Positions 42,818 to 52,207 are shown, counted from the stretch's first letter. The stretch: 64,000 nucleotides of DNA from Prevotella sp. (GCA_017470345.1 JAFUEP010000042.1:124001-188000); one strand, 5' to 3'. Program-made: numbers and translations. Notes: generated by a model from the letters alone, not told the origin.

Positions 42818-45121
42818 ATGAAGAAAATCTTTACGCTTATCGCACTGGGCACCGTCATGGCTGCTCAGACGGTCTGGGCTCAGGAGACGGTGACCTACGT
42901 CACCAACAAGACTGAGTTCACCAATGCCTTCAATGCCCACCCAGGCACACCAGGCAGTGTCTCGAAGATCATCCTCGCAGGACAGAAGGATGCCGAGGGT
43001 AACTATCCCGTGGCCAACCGCGAGGTCTTCAACATCGGCAACTTCACGCCCTCAGCCCAGTCGAATGCCGACGGAACAATCATCATCTGCTCTGAGCAGA
43101 ACGAAATGGACAAGCAGCCCATCCTGCAGTTCGGCCTCAACCTCGACACGCAGGCTGCCGACAGCCACTTCTCGCTCGTCTTCGAGAATGTCCAGATGGA
43201 GTATCGCTCGGGCAACCTGGCCACCAGCGGACAGATCATCTACTGGAACAAGAAGGACTGCCATGCTGACTCCATCATCTTCCGCAACTGCAACATCACC
43301 AACATCCCGCGCTCGCTCATCCGCACCGTGCCCGCGCAGACTGACGGCGTCTACAACTCGGACAACACGCTGAACCGTTTTGTCATGGAGGGCTGCCGCG
43401 TCTTCGACAACGACATCACGTCGGGCAACAACTGGCCCATTGTCTATCTGGCCACCAAGACGGCTGAGGTCACCTTCCGCAACAACATGTTCTACAACCT
43501 GCCCTTCTCAAAGCAGATCCTGACATGGAACTACTGCGAGCCGACGGGCGAGAACGTCGACGTCAACTTCGAGAACAACCTCGTCGTCGCATCGCGCGGA
43601 ACATGGCGCGGCTACGACGGCACTGAGGGCACCGGCACCTTCGACATCATCAGCGTCGGAGCCTTCCTGGGCAACATGGCCTCCTACAACTTCAACAACA
43701 ACATCGTCCTCACGCCTGAGGTCGGCGTAGACTACACTGCCTATGGCAACCGCGACCAGAAGGGCACCATCGCCCTCATCGATCTCGGCGAGAACCCCTC
43801 GAAGCTGATTGCAGCCACGGGCGGCATGGTCTTTGCTGAGAACAACGTCGTCGAGGGCTATGCTGCATGGTCGGCAGGCAACAATAAGGACGAGGAGACT
43901 GGCGAGCGCACATGGATCGTAGGTCCTGGAGGCTCTGAGACCCCAGGTTCTGAGGGTGTCAGCGAAGGCCGCATCGACATGGCTACGGCCGGACTCGCAT
44001 GGAGCGACTTCTACGACGCCCACGGCTGCGACTTCCGCCTGCTGAAGAGCCATCCCCTCTATGCCCAGAACATCGGCCCTGCCATGATGTATGTCGACCA
44101 GTTCCCCGTCCGCGCAACGGTGACAGTCAACATCCAGGGCTCGAGCAGCGTCGACTATGAGATCTCGCCCGTCAAGGAGAACTATAACGTCGGCGACGAG
44201 GTGACCATCACGCTCAACGACCACAACAGCTACTACCGCACGCTGAACAACTTCCTCGGATGGAGCGACGGCAGCACTGAGAACCCGCGCACCATCACGC
44301 TGGACGGCCCCGTCGAGCTGACGGCCGTCTATGAATCGGTGCCCGTATTCAACTACATCGACTTCAGCCGCCTGACCAAGAACGACAACAACATGGTCAG
44401 CTACGAGGCCGACATCTTCGCCGACGAGGCTAACAAGGCCGTCGTCACCGTCATGTTCGCCGACTCCATCGAGGGCAACCCCTACGTGGCTGCTTCGTCC
44501 GAGGGCTACAAGTTCCAGGGACGTCCCGCCAAGTTCGGCGAGGATCCTGAGGAGAAGCGCATCCCCTGCATCACCCGCCGCACCACGGCCCAGCGTCGCG
44601 GCTATGGCAAGATGGACTACGTCTGCATCAGCTTCTCGACCAAGGACCTCAGCGACGTCAACGTCTCGGCCCTCGTCGGCACTGACAATTTCTGCTACAA
44701 GACCCAGCTGCTCGAGTGCTCGCTCGACGGCGAGAACTGGACCGCCATCGGCACCATCGAGCTGGAGACCCGCGAGGCCGACTTCGCCGGCACTCCCGGA
44801 CTGCTTGCCGGATGGGCCGACCTGAACGGCATGCTGCCTGCTGAGGCCGAGAACCAGGAGAAGGTCTACGTCCGCGTCATCAGCGACCCCGCCAGCGAAG
44901 CCATCACTAACCCCGCTGCTGGTGAGCTCGACCTGACGACTGTCGACGCCTTCGAGTATGTGGGTAGCATCCTCATCACGTCAGGCGAGTCGCAGGGCAT
45001 CAACGAGGTGAACCGCACCATCGAGGCCAACGCCCCCGTCTACAACCTGATGGGTATCCGTGTGAACAACACCCAGAAGGGCCTGCTCATTCAGGGTGGC
45101 AAGAAGTTCATCGTGAAGTAA
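42818..45121 (+). CDS. Secreted beta-helix protein (DUF4957/DUF5123-like)
   Basis: A 767-residue exported protein with a signal peptide (about 1-22, ending TVWAQ). Residues ~30-430 are Asn-rich parallel beta-helix repeats (FRNCNITNI, FRNNMFYNL, FENNLVVAS, FNNNIVLT), as in Bacteroidetes pectate-lyase-like DUF4957/DUF5123 proteins. A bacterial-repeat segment (about 450-510, FLGWSDGSTENPRTITLDGP) and a C-terminal beta domain follow. The last ~28 residues (YNLMGIRVN...KKFIVK) resemble a short C-terminal sorting tail. It is followed by a terminator and then a PL1-type lyase, suggesting a role in pectin binding or cleavage. I see no proven catalytic site. Confidence 0.7.
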   Translation: MKKIFTLIALGTVMAAQTVWAQETVTYVTNKTEFTNAFNAHPGTPGSVSKIILAGQKDAEGNYPVANREVFNIGNFTPSAQSNADGTIIICSEQNEMDKQPILQFGLNLDTQAADSHFSLVFENVQMEYRSGNLATSGQIIYWNKKDCHADSIIFRNCNITNIPRSLIRTVPAQTDGVYNSDNTLNRFVMEGCRVFDNDITSGNNWPIVYLATKTAEVTFRNNMFYNLPFSKQILTWNYCEPTGENVDVNFENNLVVASRGTWRGYDGTEGTGTFDIISVGAFLGNMASYNFNNNIVLTPEVGVDYTAYGNRDQKGTIALIDLGENPSKLIAATGGMVFAENNVVEGYAAWSAGNNKDEETGERTWIVGPGGSETPGSEGVSEGRIDMATAGLAWSDFYDAHGCDFRLLKSHPLYAQNIGPAMMYVDQFPVRATVTVNIQGSSSVDYEISPVKENYNVGDEVTITLNDHNSYYRTLNNFLGWSDGSTENPRTITLDGPVELTAVYESVPVFNYIDFSRLTKNDNNMVSYEADIFADEANKAVVTVMFADSIEGNPYVAASSEGYKFQGRPAKFGEDPEEKRIPCITRRTTAQRRGYGKMDYVCISFSTKDLSDVNVSALVGTDNFCYKTQLLECSLDGENWTAIGTIELETREADFAGTPGLLAGWADLNGMLPAEAENQEKVYVRVISDPASEAITNPAAGELDLTTVDAFEYVGSILITSGESQGINEVNRTIEANAPVYNLMGIRVNNTQKGLLIQGGKKFIVK

Positions 45122-45150
45122 TCACCACAATATAATAAGGATTATCAGGC

Positions 45151-45190
45151 AAAGGTCCCCTGCGGCATTAATGGCCACAGGGGACCTTTT
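45151..45190 (+). terminator. Terminator between the beta-helix and PL1 genes
   Basis: AAAGGTCCCCTG (45151-45162) and CAGGGGACCTTT (45178-45189) form a perfect 12-bp stem, followed by T. It is 30 bp past the upstream stop. I see no clear -7 box for the next gene, so partial read-through is possible. Confidence 0.8.
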
Positions 45191-45225
45191 CGCTCAAACA
45201 CCATTCACCCTCATTCAGAGCTCTT

Positions 45226-47469
45226 ATGAAAATCATCAAGCTACTGACAATCAGCGCCCTGCTCCTCTGCGCGCCCTCCATCGCCAAAGCCGACGAAGCC
45301 AAGGAGCTGACCCCGGCCTTCCCTGGAGCTGAGGGCTACGGACGATACGTCACGGGCGGACGCGGCGGCAAGGTCTATCACGTCACTAACCTCAACGACT
45401 CGGGCACGGGCTCGCTCCGCTGGGCACTCAGTCAGCCAGGACCGCGCATCGTCGTCTTTGGCATCTCGGGCACCATCCACCTGCGGTCGTCGCTCGGCAT
45501 CCCGTCGAACACAACCATCGCCGGACAGTCAGCACCCGGCGACGGCATCTGCGTGGCCGACTATCCCGTCAGCGTCGCTGGCAATAACGTCGTCGTGCGT
45601 TACATGCGCTTCCGGCTCGGCAACAAGTATGTGCTGGAGAACGGGGCCGACGGATGGGACGCCTTCGGAGGCATGGACCAGCAGGACATCATCGTCGACC
45701 ATTGCTCAGTCTCATGGTCCATCGACGAATGTTGCTCCTTCCTTGGCAACAAGAACACCACCGTGCAGTGGTGCATCGTCTCGCAGAGTCTCGTCGACGC
45801 AGGCCACTCCAAAGGCAGCCACGGCTATGGCGGCAACTGGGGCGGCAGCGGCGCCTCGTTCCACCACAACCTCATCGCCCACCACACCTCGCGCACGCCC
45901 CGATTCGGGCCTCGCCCCTCGACACAGATGGACGAGCGCATGGACTATCGCAACAACGTCATCTACAACTTTGGCGGCAATGGCTGTTACGGTGGCGAGG
46001 CGATGAAGGTCAACATCGTGAACAACTACTACAAGCCCGGCCCAGGCTCACCTTCTGGCACGAAGGGCAAGCGCATCGCAGGCATCGGCATCCGTACGAC
46101 GCAATACATCAACACCTACCCTGCCTATGCGCCCGCATGGCATATCTGGGGAAAATTCTTCGTCGAGGGCAACGTCAACGCCACCTACGCCGATGTGGCT
46201 GAAGACAACTGGGCCAACGGCATGTACAACCAGATTGACGCCAGCGGATGCGACGGTACATACACGGCCGTGACCAAGGATACGATCAAGATCGACGAGC
46301 CCATCCCCTTCATCCTGACGACGACCCACTCGGCCGACGTGGCCTATGAACGGGTTCTCGACTATGCCGGCGCCTCGCGATTCCGCGACAGCCACGACGC
46401 ACTCATGGTCAGCGACACTCGCGACCGCGCGGCCACCTATCGCGGCCTTGGCAACAGCCCTGGATTCATCAACTCGCAGGACGACAACCGCCCTGCCGAC
46501 GCCACTGACGACTGGACGGCATGGCCCACGCTCGAGACTCGTGGCAGCATCGTCGACTACGACGGCGACGGGATGGACGACAACTGGGAGGACATGAACG
46601 GACTCGACAACACCGACCCCGCGGACGGCAACATCGTGCGCAAGGACGGCTACACGAACGTGGAATATTACCTGAACTCGCTCGTAAACACGATTACCAG
46701 CCGACAGAACGAGGGTGGCGAGCAGATGGGCGAGCGCCGCTATGTCGAGGTGGGCGACGACGGCTCCGAACCCGGAAAGCAGACCGTCACGACGGGCACC
46801 ATCACGTGGCCCTTCGGCAACGACGTGAACAGCGCCACCATCGACGACGCCCTCAAGCCCTATATCGCGGAGACCCACGTGGAATGGGGCGCCCACGTTT
46901 CTTACAACGCGAGCCGCAGCATCGGGGGCCAGCGATTTGCCGAGGTGAAGCCTTCTGTGAACAATGAGGCGACGGCCAATGCCGACAACGCCGTCTCGTT
47001 CTGCCTCAACATGGCCGACGGCTACTTCTTCCGCCCTACCCACATCTCGTTTCTGGCCTCGCGCATCGGCACTGACGGAGGCATGATCAATGCCGTGTGG
47101 AGAAACGAGAATGGGGAATACGAGGTCGAGAGCGGCATCACACCCGACCGCAACAACACGACACCTGGCTATAGCATGGTCAGCAAGGAGATGAAAGCCG
47201 TCGGCTCGGCCAGTGGAAAGAGCCGACTGGACATCCACGTCTACAAGCTTAGCAACTCAAAAGTCATCGGTCTATCGGACATCGTCGTCAGCGGCGAGTT
47301 GAAGCAACTCGCAGCCGATGCCATCGGCCACGTCAGCTACGGCAACATCGTCACCAGCTATTACTCACTTGACGGCCGACGGACGGCTTTCCCGCACAAG
47401 GGTATCAACGTCGTGACGACAACCATGCCCAACGGCACAAGGAGCATCCGCAAACTATTCGTCGAATGA
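45226..47469 (+). CDS. Secreted pectate lyase (PL1-type) with extra C-terminal domains
   Basis: A 747-residue exported protein with a signal peptide (about 1-22). A PL1-type beta-helix (about 28-430) begins FPGAEGYGRYVTGGRGGKVY. VDHCSVSWSIDECCSFLG, FHHNLIAHHTSRTPRFGP and YRNNVIYNFGGNGCYGGE are the strand blocks around the substrate cleft. Pectate lyases cut polygalacturonate by beta-elimination with Ca2+. A Ca-binding-like segment (DYDGDGMDDNWEDMNGLDN) links to a further beta domain, and the tail YYSLDGRRT...RKLFVE resembles that of the preceding gene. It is likely co-functional with that gene. The family is likely; activity is inferred. Confidence 0.85.
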   Translation: MKIIKLLTISALLLCAPSIAKADEAKELTPAFPGAEGYGRYVTGGRGGKVYHVTNLNDSGTGSLRWALSQPGPRIVVFGISGTIHLRSSLGIPSNTTIAGQSAPGDGICVADYPVSVAGNNVVVRYMRFRLGNKYVLENGADGWDAFGGMDQQDIIVDHCSVSWSIDECCSFLGNKNTTVQWCIVSQSLVDAGHSKGSHGYGGNWGGSGASFHHNLIAHHTSRTPRFGPRPSTQMDERMDYRNNVIYNFGGNGCYGGEAMKVNIVNNYYKPGPGSPSGTKGKRIAGIGIRTTQYINTYPAYAPAWHIWGKFFVEGNVNATYADVAEDNWANGMYNQIDASGCDGTYTAVTKDTIKIDEPIPFILTTTHSADVAYERVLDYAGASRFRDSHDALMVSDTRDRAATYRGLGNSPGFINSQDDNRPADATDDWTAWPTLETRGSIVDYDGDGMDDNWEDMNGLDNTDPADGNIVRKDGYTNVEYYLNSLVNTITSRQNEGGEQMGERRYVEVGDDGSEPGKQTVTTGTITWPFGNDVNSATIDDALKPYIAETHVEWGAHVSYNASRSIGGQRFAEVKPSVNNEATANADNAVSFCLNMADGYFFRPTHISFLASRIGTDGGMINAVWRNENGEYEVESGITPDRNNTTPGYSMVSKEMKAVGSASGKSRLDIHVYKLSNSKVIGLSDIVVSGELKQLAADAIGHVSYGNIVTSYYSLDGRRTAFPHKGINVVTTTMPNGTRSIRKLFVE

Positions 47470-47526
47470 CCAGGAATGGCTCCTGGAATAATTAGATTTT
47501 ATTTTACAAACTGCGGTACATACTCA

Positions 47527-47614
47527 GAAAAGCACCGCTTCTCGCAACGTGAAGCGGTGCTTTTCGACTCAAAAAGCGGCACTTCTCGCATCGAAAAGCA
47601 CCGCTTCTTTTTTC
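47527..47614. repeat. Array of four 22-bp units forming a strong hairpin
   Basis: Cores AGCACCGCTT, AGCGGTGCTT, AGCGGCACTT and AGCACCGCTT start at 47531, 47553, 47575 and 47597, exactly 22 bp apart. Units 1 and 2 are inverted copies and can pair over 15 bp (GAAAAGCACCGCTTC with GAAGCGGTGCTTTTC). T/A runs flank the array. It lies between the convergent PL1 and 2-hydroxyacid dehydrogenase genes and could act as a bidirectional terminator. Confidence 0.92.
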
Positions 47615-47703
47615 ATCAAACAAGAATCGCCTGATAATCAACGATTTAGCAAATTAGCCCCAAATATTCTGAATTTTATTGACAAATCGAGTCTTTCAAC
47701 CAT

Positions 47704-48657
47704 TCAGCTGACTACGTTGACGGGCTCGCCCTCGACGAAGGCACGCAGGTTGTCCTCTGCAATCTTAGCCAGGCGGACACGGGCCTCATAAGTGGCCCAT
47801 GCGATATGAGGCGTCAGATAGGCATGAGGACACGCCAGAAGCGGACCATCAGCCTGAGCCGGCTCCACGGAGAGCACGTCCGCACAATAAGCCGCCAGGC
47901 TGCCGTCGTTCAGCGCATCGGCCACGGCCTGCTCGTCGACCAGCGGGCCACGTCCGGTGTTGATGAGGATGGCCCCCTGCTTCATCATCTTGAGCGTCTC
48001 ACTGTTAATGATGTGATGGGTGGACTCCGTCAGGGGGCAGTGGAGCGAGACGACATCGCAGGCCGCCAGCATCCCCTCGAGTGTCGACTTCAGGATGCCG
48101 TCAGGCAGGTCGGCGTGGTGCTTGCTGGTGACGGCATAGACGTCCATGCCGAACGCGCGGACCATCCGGGCCACCTTCATGCCGATGTGTCCCAACCCGA
48201 CGATGCCGAGCCGCTTGCCACTCAGTTCCATCAGCGGCGTGTCCCAGTAGCAGAAATCCGGACTCGAGGTCCAACGCCCCTGACGGTTCTGCCGCGCATA
48301 ATGATCCACGTGGTTGGTCACATTGAGCAGATGGGCAAAGACAATCTGTGCCACGCTGTCCGTGGAATAGGCGGGAATGTTAGTCACGATGACACCTCGC
48401 TGCCGTGCCGCCTTCACGTCGACGACATTGAAGCCCGTGGCCAGCACGCCGATATACTTCAGCTTGGGCAGCTGGCTCATCACTTCGTCGCTGATGACAA
48501 CCTTATTCGTCAGCAAGGCATCAGCATCCTTGCTTCTCTCGACGACCTCTGCCGCAGCAGTGCGCGGATAGACGGTCAGTTCTCCGAGGGCCTCGAAAGG
48601 CTTCCATGACAGGTCGCCCGGATTGGCGGCATGCCCGTCTAATACAACAATTTTCAT
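47704..48657 (-). CDS. D-2-hydroxyacid dehydrogenase
   Basis: A 317-residue NAD-dependent enzyme of the glycerate/hydroxypyruvate dehydrogenase type. The Rossmann loop GIVGLGHIGMKVARM is near 150-164. The catalytic Arg lies near VSLHCPLTESTHHIIN/INTGRGPLVDE, with the C-terminal catalytic His in TPHIAWAT. Such enzymes reduce 2-keto acids; glycerate dehydrogenase is the closest guess. Its start overlaps the rarA stop by 4 bp, so the two are coupled. A repeat array lies past its stop. Confidence 0.88.
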   Translation of the reverse strand: MKIVVLDGHAANPGDLSWKPFEALGELTVYPRTAAAEVVERSKDADALLTNKVVISDEVMSQLPKLKYIGVLATGFNVVDVKAARQRGVIVTNIPAYSTDSVAQIVFAHLLNVTNHVDHYARQNRQGRWTSSPDFCYWDTPLMELSGKRLGIVGLGHIGMKVARMVRAFGMDVYAVTSKHHADLPDGILKSTLEGMLAACDVVSLHCPLTESTHHIINSETLKMMKQGAILINTGRGPLVDEQAVADALNDGSLAAYCADVLSVEPAQADGPLLACPHAYLTPHIAWATYEARVRLAKIAEDNLRAFVEGEPVNVVS

Positions 48658-49931
48658 TCTTCGTAGCGTTTACCCCAGTAGCTCACCATCCGCTGGTAGA
48701 GTTTCTCTTCTGAGGGATTGTGCTGACCATGCCAGAGCCGCTCGTTAGTGAGGGCGTCAGGCATGTATTGCTGGGTTGTGAAATGTCCTGGATAATCATG
48801 AGGATACAGATAGCCGTCGCTATAGCCGAGCTGCTTCATCAGCTGCGTTGGCGCATTACGCAGATGGAGCGGGACGGGCTGGTTGCCCGTCTGTCGCACC
48901 AGCGACAGGGCCGCATCGATGCCCAGATAGGCGGAGTTGCTCTTTGGCGACGTGGCCAGATAGACAGCGGCCTCAGCCAGCGCGATGCGCGCCTCCGGCC
49001 ACCCGATCTTCATCACCGTGTCGAAGGCAGCGTTGGCCAGGAGCAGGGCGTTCGGATTAGCCAGCCCGATGTCCTCAGAGGCCGAGATGACCAGCCGGCG
49101 GGCAATGAACTGCGGGTCCTCGCCGCCCTCAATCATACGGGCCATCCAATAGAGCGCCGCATCAGGGTCGCTGCCCCGGATCGACTTGATGAAGGCCGAG
49201 ATGATGTCGTAGTGCATCTCGCCGTCCTTGTCGTAGGCCAGCGGATTCTGCTGCAGCCGCGTCACCACCATCTCGTCAGTGATTGTGACGGGCTGTCCGT
49301 CGGGTTCCGACTCGACGACCAGTTCCAGTATGTTGAGCAGTTTGCGGGCATCGCCTCCGCTATAACGCAACATGGCATCCGTCTCCTTCAGCTCTATCTG
49401 CCTTTCCTTCAGGATGATGTCAGTCGTGATGGCCCTATGAAGCAGCTGCAGCAGGTCGTCCTTCTCCAGCGGCTTCAGCACGTAGAGCTGACAGCGCGAC
49501 AGCAGTGGACGAATCACCTCGAACGAGGGATTCTCCGTCGTCGCGCCGATCAGTGTCACGATGCCACGCTCGACGGCCCCGAGCAGCGAGTCCTGCTGTG
49601 ACTTCGAGAAGCGGTGGATCTCGTCTATAAACAATATTGGTGAAGCCTCGTTGAAGAATCGCCCCTTCTGAGCCTTCTCGATGACGTCGCGCACATCCTT
49701 GACGCCGCTCGTGACAGCCGAGAGCGTGTAGAAGGGCGTCTCCAGCCGATGCGCGATAATCTGGGCCAGCGTTGTCTTGCCGACGCCCGGCGGTCCCCAA
49801 AGGATAAATGAAGATATGCGCCCCGAGTCGATCATACGTCGGAGCACAGCCCCCTCGCCTACCAGATGTCGCTGACCGATATAATCGTCGAGCGTTCGAG
49901 GGCGCAGCCGTTCTGCTAATGGTTGTGACAT
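48654..49931 (-). CDS. rarA: Replication-associated recombination protein A (AAA+ ATPase)
   Basis: A 425-residue clamp-loader-like AAA+ protein (RarA/MgsA) that acts at stalled replication forks. It starts MSQPLAERLRPRTLDDYIGQ. Walker A GPPGVGKTT is near 46-54, Walker B ILFIDEIHRF near 102-111, and the sensor block ATTENPSFEV follows. The C-terminal tetramerisation domain includes YPHDYPGHF. The promoter is at 49942-49949. It overlaps the dehydrogenase gene by 4 bp. Confidence 0.95.
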   Translation of the reverse strand: MSQPLAERLRPRTLDDYIGQRHLVGEGAVLRRMIDSGRISSFILWGPPGVGKTTLAQIIAHRLETPFYTLSAVTSGVKDVRDVIEKAQKGRFFNEASPILFIDEIHRFSKSQQDSLLGAVERGIVTLIGATTENPSFEVIRPLLSRCQLYVLKPLEKDDLLQLLHRAITTDIILKERQIELKETDAMLRYSGGDARKLLNILELVVESEPDGQPVTITDEMVVTRLQQNPLAYDKDGEMHYDIISAFIKSIRGSDPDAALYWMARMIEGGEDPQFIARRLVISASEDIGLANPNALLLANAAFDTVMKIGWPEARIALAEAAVYLATSPKSNSAYLGIDAALSLVRQTGNQPVPLHLRNAPTQLMKQLGYSDGYLYPHDYPGHFTTQQYMPDALTNERLWHGQHNPSEEKLYQRMVSYWGKRYEE

Positions 49932-49941
49932 AATTCAGGGG

Positions 49942-49949
49942 CAAAGGTA
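49942..49949 (-). promoter_or_regulatory. rarA promoter -7 box
   Basis: TACCTTTG on the minus strand, 11 bp before the rarA ATG. The region 49950-50183 upstream holds purine-rich runs and no gene that I can support. Confidence 0.65.
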
Positions 49950-50183
49950 CGAAAAAAGACTGTAACAAACGAGCTATTTCAGAAGATTAACGCAGAACGA
50001 CCATAAATAAAAGGCAAGGCGGGGGAAAAAAGGGGAATTGAGGGGTGGAGGGAAAAGGCAGCTCGAACTATGTCCGCATTGCCCTGCAAAGAACATGATG
50101 CGGATTGGTGCAAGAGTCAGGTCACCAAATCGAAACCCATGATCTTTGCGAGTTAGATGATGCCCATGTCGGGCGAAAACATA

Positions 50184-50220
50184 AAGAAGTGCCGCTTGAA
50201 AGAAAAGCGGCACTTCTTTT
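50184..50220 (-). terminator. Hairpin terminator built from two repeat cores
   Basis: AGAAGTGCCGCTT and AAGCGGCACTTCT form a 13-bp stem, 21 bp past the carboxyltransferase stop. The cores belong to the AAG...CTT family, but they are 18 bp apart (50188 and 50206) rather than 22. Confidence 0.8.
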
Positions 50221-50241
50221 GATGACTGTCGAGATAAAAGC

Positions 50242-52023
50242 CTATTTCTGCTCGCGCTCGATCCATGCGAGGGTGTCGCCCTTGCGGACCTTGGCGCCCT
50301 GCTTGGCGCTGACCTCGACGAGCTTGCCGCCCAGAGCGGCGGGGATGGGACGAATCTCGCCCCACTTCTCGACGAGGTAGCAGAAGGTCTGACCCTCCTC
50401 ATACTTCTGGCCGATGAAGGGCTCGATGCAGGGGGCGCACTCGCCGTCGCCGTTGAACTCGTAGAAGATCTGTCCGGCGGAGGGACACACAAGGGCGTCG
50501 GCCTTGGCGTGCTTGAAGGCGGCGAGCTCCTCGGGCTTCATCTTCGAGCCGCCGATGCGGGCGTCCTTAGCCTTCTGGATGTCGGCGAGCAGCTGCTTCT
50601 TGGCCTGTCCGCTGCGGAAGGGGCGGTACTGCTCGGGATGCATGGCGAGCTCGAAGAGTTCCTCGTTGTCGCGGCCGTAGTCCCATCCGTTGTCATCCAT
50701 CTCCTTCTTGAAGCCCTCGAGGGCGTTGGGAATGAGGGTGTGGGGGTCGGCGTCGGTGAACTGACGGCCCTGCTTCTCGGCCAGCTCGATGAGCTCGGGA
50801 GCGATGGTGCCGGGCACCTTGCCGCTCTTGCCGAGGATCATGCCCCAGATGGCGTCGTCCATCATGACGTAGCGGCCCTTGCCCTGCTCCATCGTGAGGA
50901 GGTTCATCAGGGCGATGTTCTTCGTGTACTGCGAGAAGGGGGTCACGAGTGGGGGATAGCCGACGCGCGGCCATACGTACTCCACCTCGTTGAAGAGTTT
51001 GACGAGCATGTCGTCCATCGTCAGGGGCGTCTCGCCCTTCTTCTCGCGCAGCTTGTTGATCATGGTCTGGATGGGGCCCAGGTCGGCCATCATCGAGCCC
51101 ATCATGCCGCCGGGCAGTCCGCTGCCGAGCAGGAGTGAGGACATGTGCTTGTTGGCGGGATTGATGAAATAGCCGAGCCAGTCGTCGATGAACTCCTGAG
51201 TGAGGGTGCGGGCCTGCATGTAGGCGTTCATGTTGAGGTCGGCGACCTCGAAGCCCTCGTTCTTGAGCATGGACTGGACGGAGATGATGTCGGGATGGAC
51301 CTTACCCCAGGAGAGGGGCTCGATGGCGGTGTCGATGATGTCGGCGCCGTTGTTGCAGACCTCGAGGATGGAGGCCATGGAGAGGCCTGGGCCGGAGTGG
51401 CCGTGATACTGGATGATGATGTCGGGATGCTTGGTCTTGATCGACTTGGTCAGTGCGCCGAGCATGGCGGGCTGTCCGATGCCGGCCATGTCCTTCAGAC
51501 AGATCTCCTCAGCGCCGGCGGCGATGACCTCGTCGGCGATGGCGCTGTAATACTCGACGGTGTGGACGGGGCTGGTGGTGATGCAGAGGGTGGCCTGCGG
51601 AATCATGCCGGCGGCCTTGGCCCACTTGATGGAGGGGATGATATTGCGTGTGTCGTTCAGTCCGCAGAAGATGCGGGGGATGTCGACGCCCTGCGCCTTC
51701 TTCACCTTGTACATCAGCTCGCGCACGTCGTCAGGCACGGGGTACATGCGGAGGGCATTGAGACCGCGGTCGAGCATGTGGGTCTGGATGCCCACCTCGT
51801 TGAAGGGCTTGCAGAAGGCGCGCACGGCGTCGTTGGGGTTCTCGCCGGCCATGAGGTTGACCTGCTCGAAGGCGCCGCCGTTGGTCTCCACGCGTGCGAA
51901 ACAGCCCATATCGATGATGACGGGTGCGATGCGCTCTAACTGATCTTTACGGGGTTGGAACTTACCACTTGACTGCCACATGTCGCGGTAGACAAGACTG
52001 AACTTGATTTTCTTTTTTCCCAT
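50242..52023 (-). CDS. Oxaloacetate decarboxylase/pyruvate carboxylase-type carboxyltransferase subunit
   Basis: A 593-residue protein whose N-terminal half is a biotin-dependent carboxyltransferase barrel. It has YRDMWQSSGK (the RDxxQS block), CLKDMAGIG with the active Lys, and the metal-site YHGHSGPG. A post-barrel domain (about 300-480) follows. The C-terminal ~75 residues resemble a biotinyl fold, but YLVEKWGEIRPIPAALGG replaces the usual MKM biotin site, so a separate biotin carrier subunit is expected. It takes part in oxaloacetate/pyruvate or methylmalonyl-CoA carboxyl transfer, linking to mutAB and propionate formation. Promoter 52062-52069; single gene. The reaction direction is not determined. 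Confidence 0.88.
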   Translation of the reverse strand: MGKKKIKFSLVYRDMWQSSGKFQPRKDQLERIAPVIIDMGCFARVETNGGAFEQVNLMAGENPNDAVRAFCKPFNEVGIQTHMLDRGLNALRMYPVPDDVRELMYKVKKAQGVDIPRIFCGLNDTRNIIPSIKWAKAAGMIPQATLCITTSPVHTVEYYSAIADEVIAAGAEEICLKDMAGIGQPAMLGALTKSIKTKHPDIIIQYHGHSGPGLSMASILEVCNNGADIIDTAIEPLSWGKVHPDIISVQSMLKNEGFEVADLNMNAYMQARTLTQEFIDDWLGYFINPANKHMSSLLLGSGLPGGMMGSMMADLGPIQTMINKLREKKGETPLTMDDMLVKLFNEVEYVWPRVGYPPLVTPFSQYTKNIALMNLLTMEQGKGRYVMMDDAIWGMILGKSGKVPGTIAPELIELAEKQGRQFTDADPHTLIPNALEGFKKEMDDNGWDYGRDNEELFELAMHPEQYRPFRSGQAKKQLLADIQKAKDARIGGSKMKPEELAAFKHAKADALVCPSAGQIFYEFNGDGECAPCIEPFIGQKYEEGQTFCYLVEKWGEIRPIPAALGGKLVEVSAKQGAKVRKGDTLAWIEREQK

Positions 52024-52061
52024 AGCTTACATTTATTGGTTGTGGTTAATCGATTTGCATG

Positions 52062-52069
52062 CAAAGGTA
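52062..52069 (-). promoter_or_regulatory. Carboxyltransferase promoter -7 box
   Basis: TACCTTTG on the minus strand, 39 bp before the ATG at 52023. Confidence 0.65.
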
Positions 52070-52175
52070 ATAAAAAAAGGATGAAGCAGGAAGATGGAAG
52101 CAGGATTTCTTCTGTATTTAACTTTTTTTGGGAAAATAGGATTCAGACGCTCCGCATTAAATGGCAACTTTTTCT

Positions 52176-52183
52176 TACCTTTG
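52176..52183 (+). promoter_or_regulatory. Lipoprotein gene promoter -7 box
   Basis: TACCTTTG, 25 bp before the ATG at 52208. It rules out the longer frame that begins at 52094. Confidence 0.65.
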
Positions 52184-52207
52184 CAGACAAAAACGACAAC
52201 TGAGGCA

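Noticed and set aside
47549-47791. 80-codon plus-strand reading frame over the repeat array
   Set aside because: It runs through the 22-bp repeats and into the antisense of the dehydrogenase gene, and has no family resemblance.
49974-50492. 172-codon minus-strand frame downstream of the carboxyltransferase
   Set aside because: Most of it is the carboxyltransferase gene read in another frame; composition is Ser/Arg/Pro-rich, as expected of an out-of-frame shadow.
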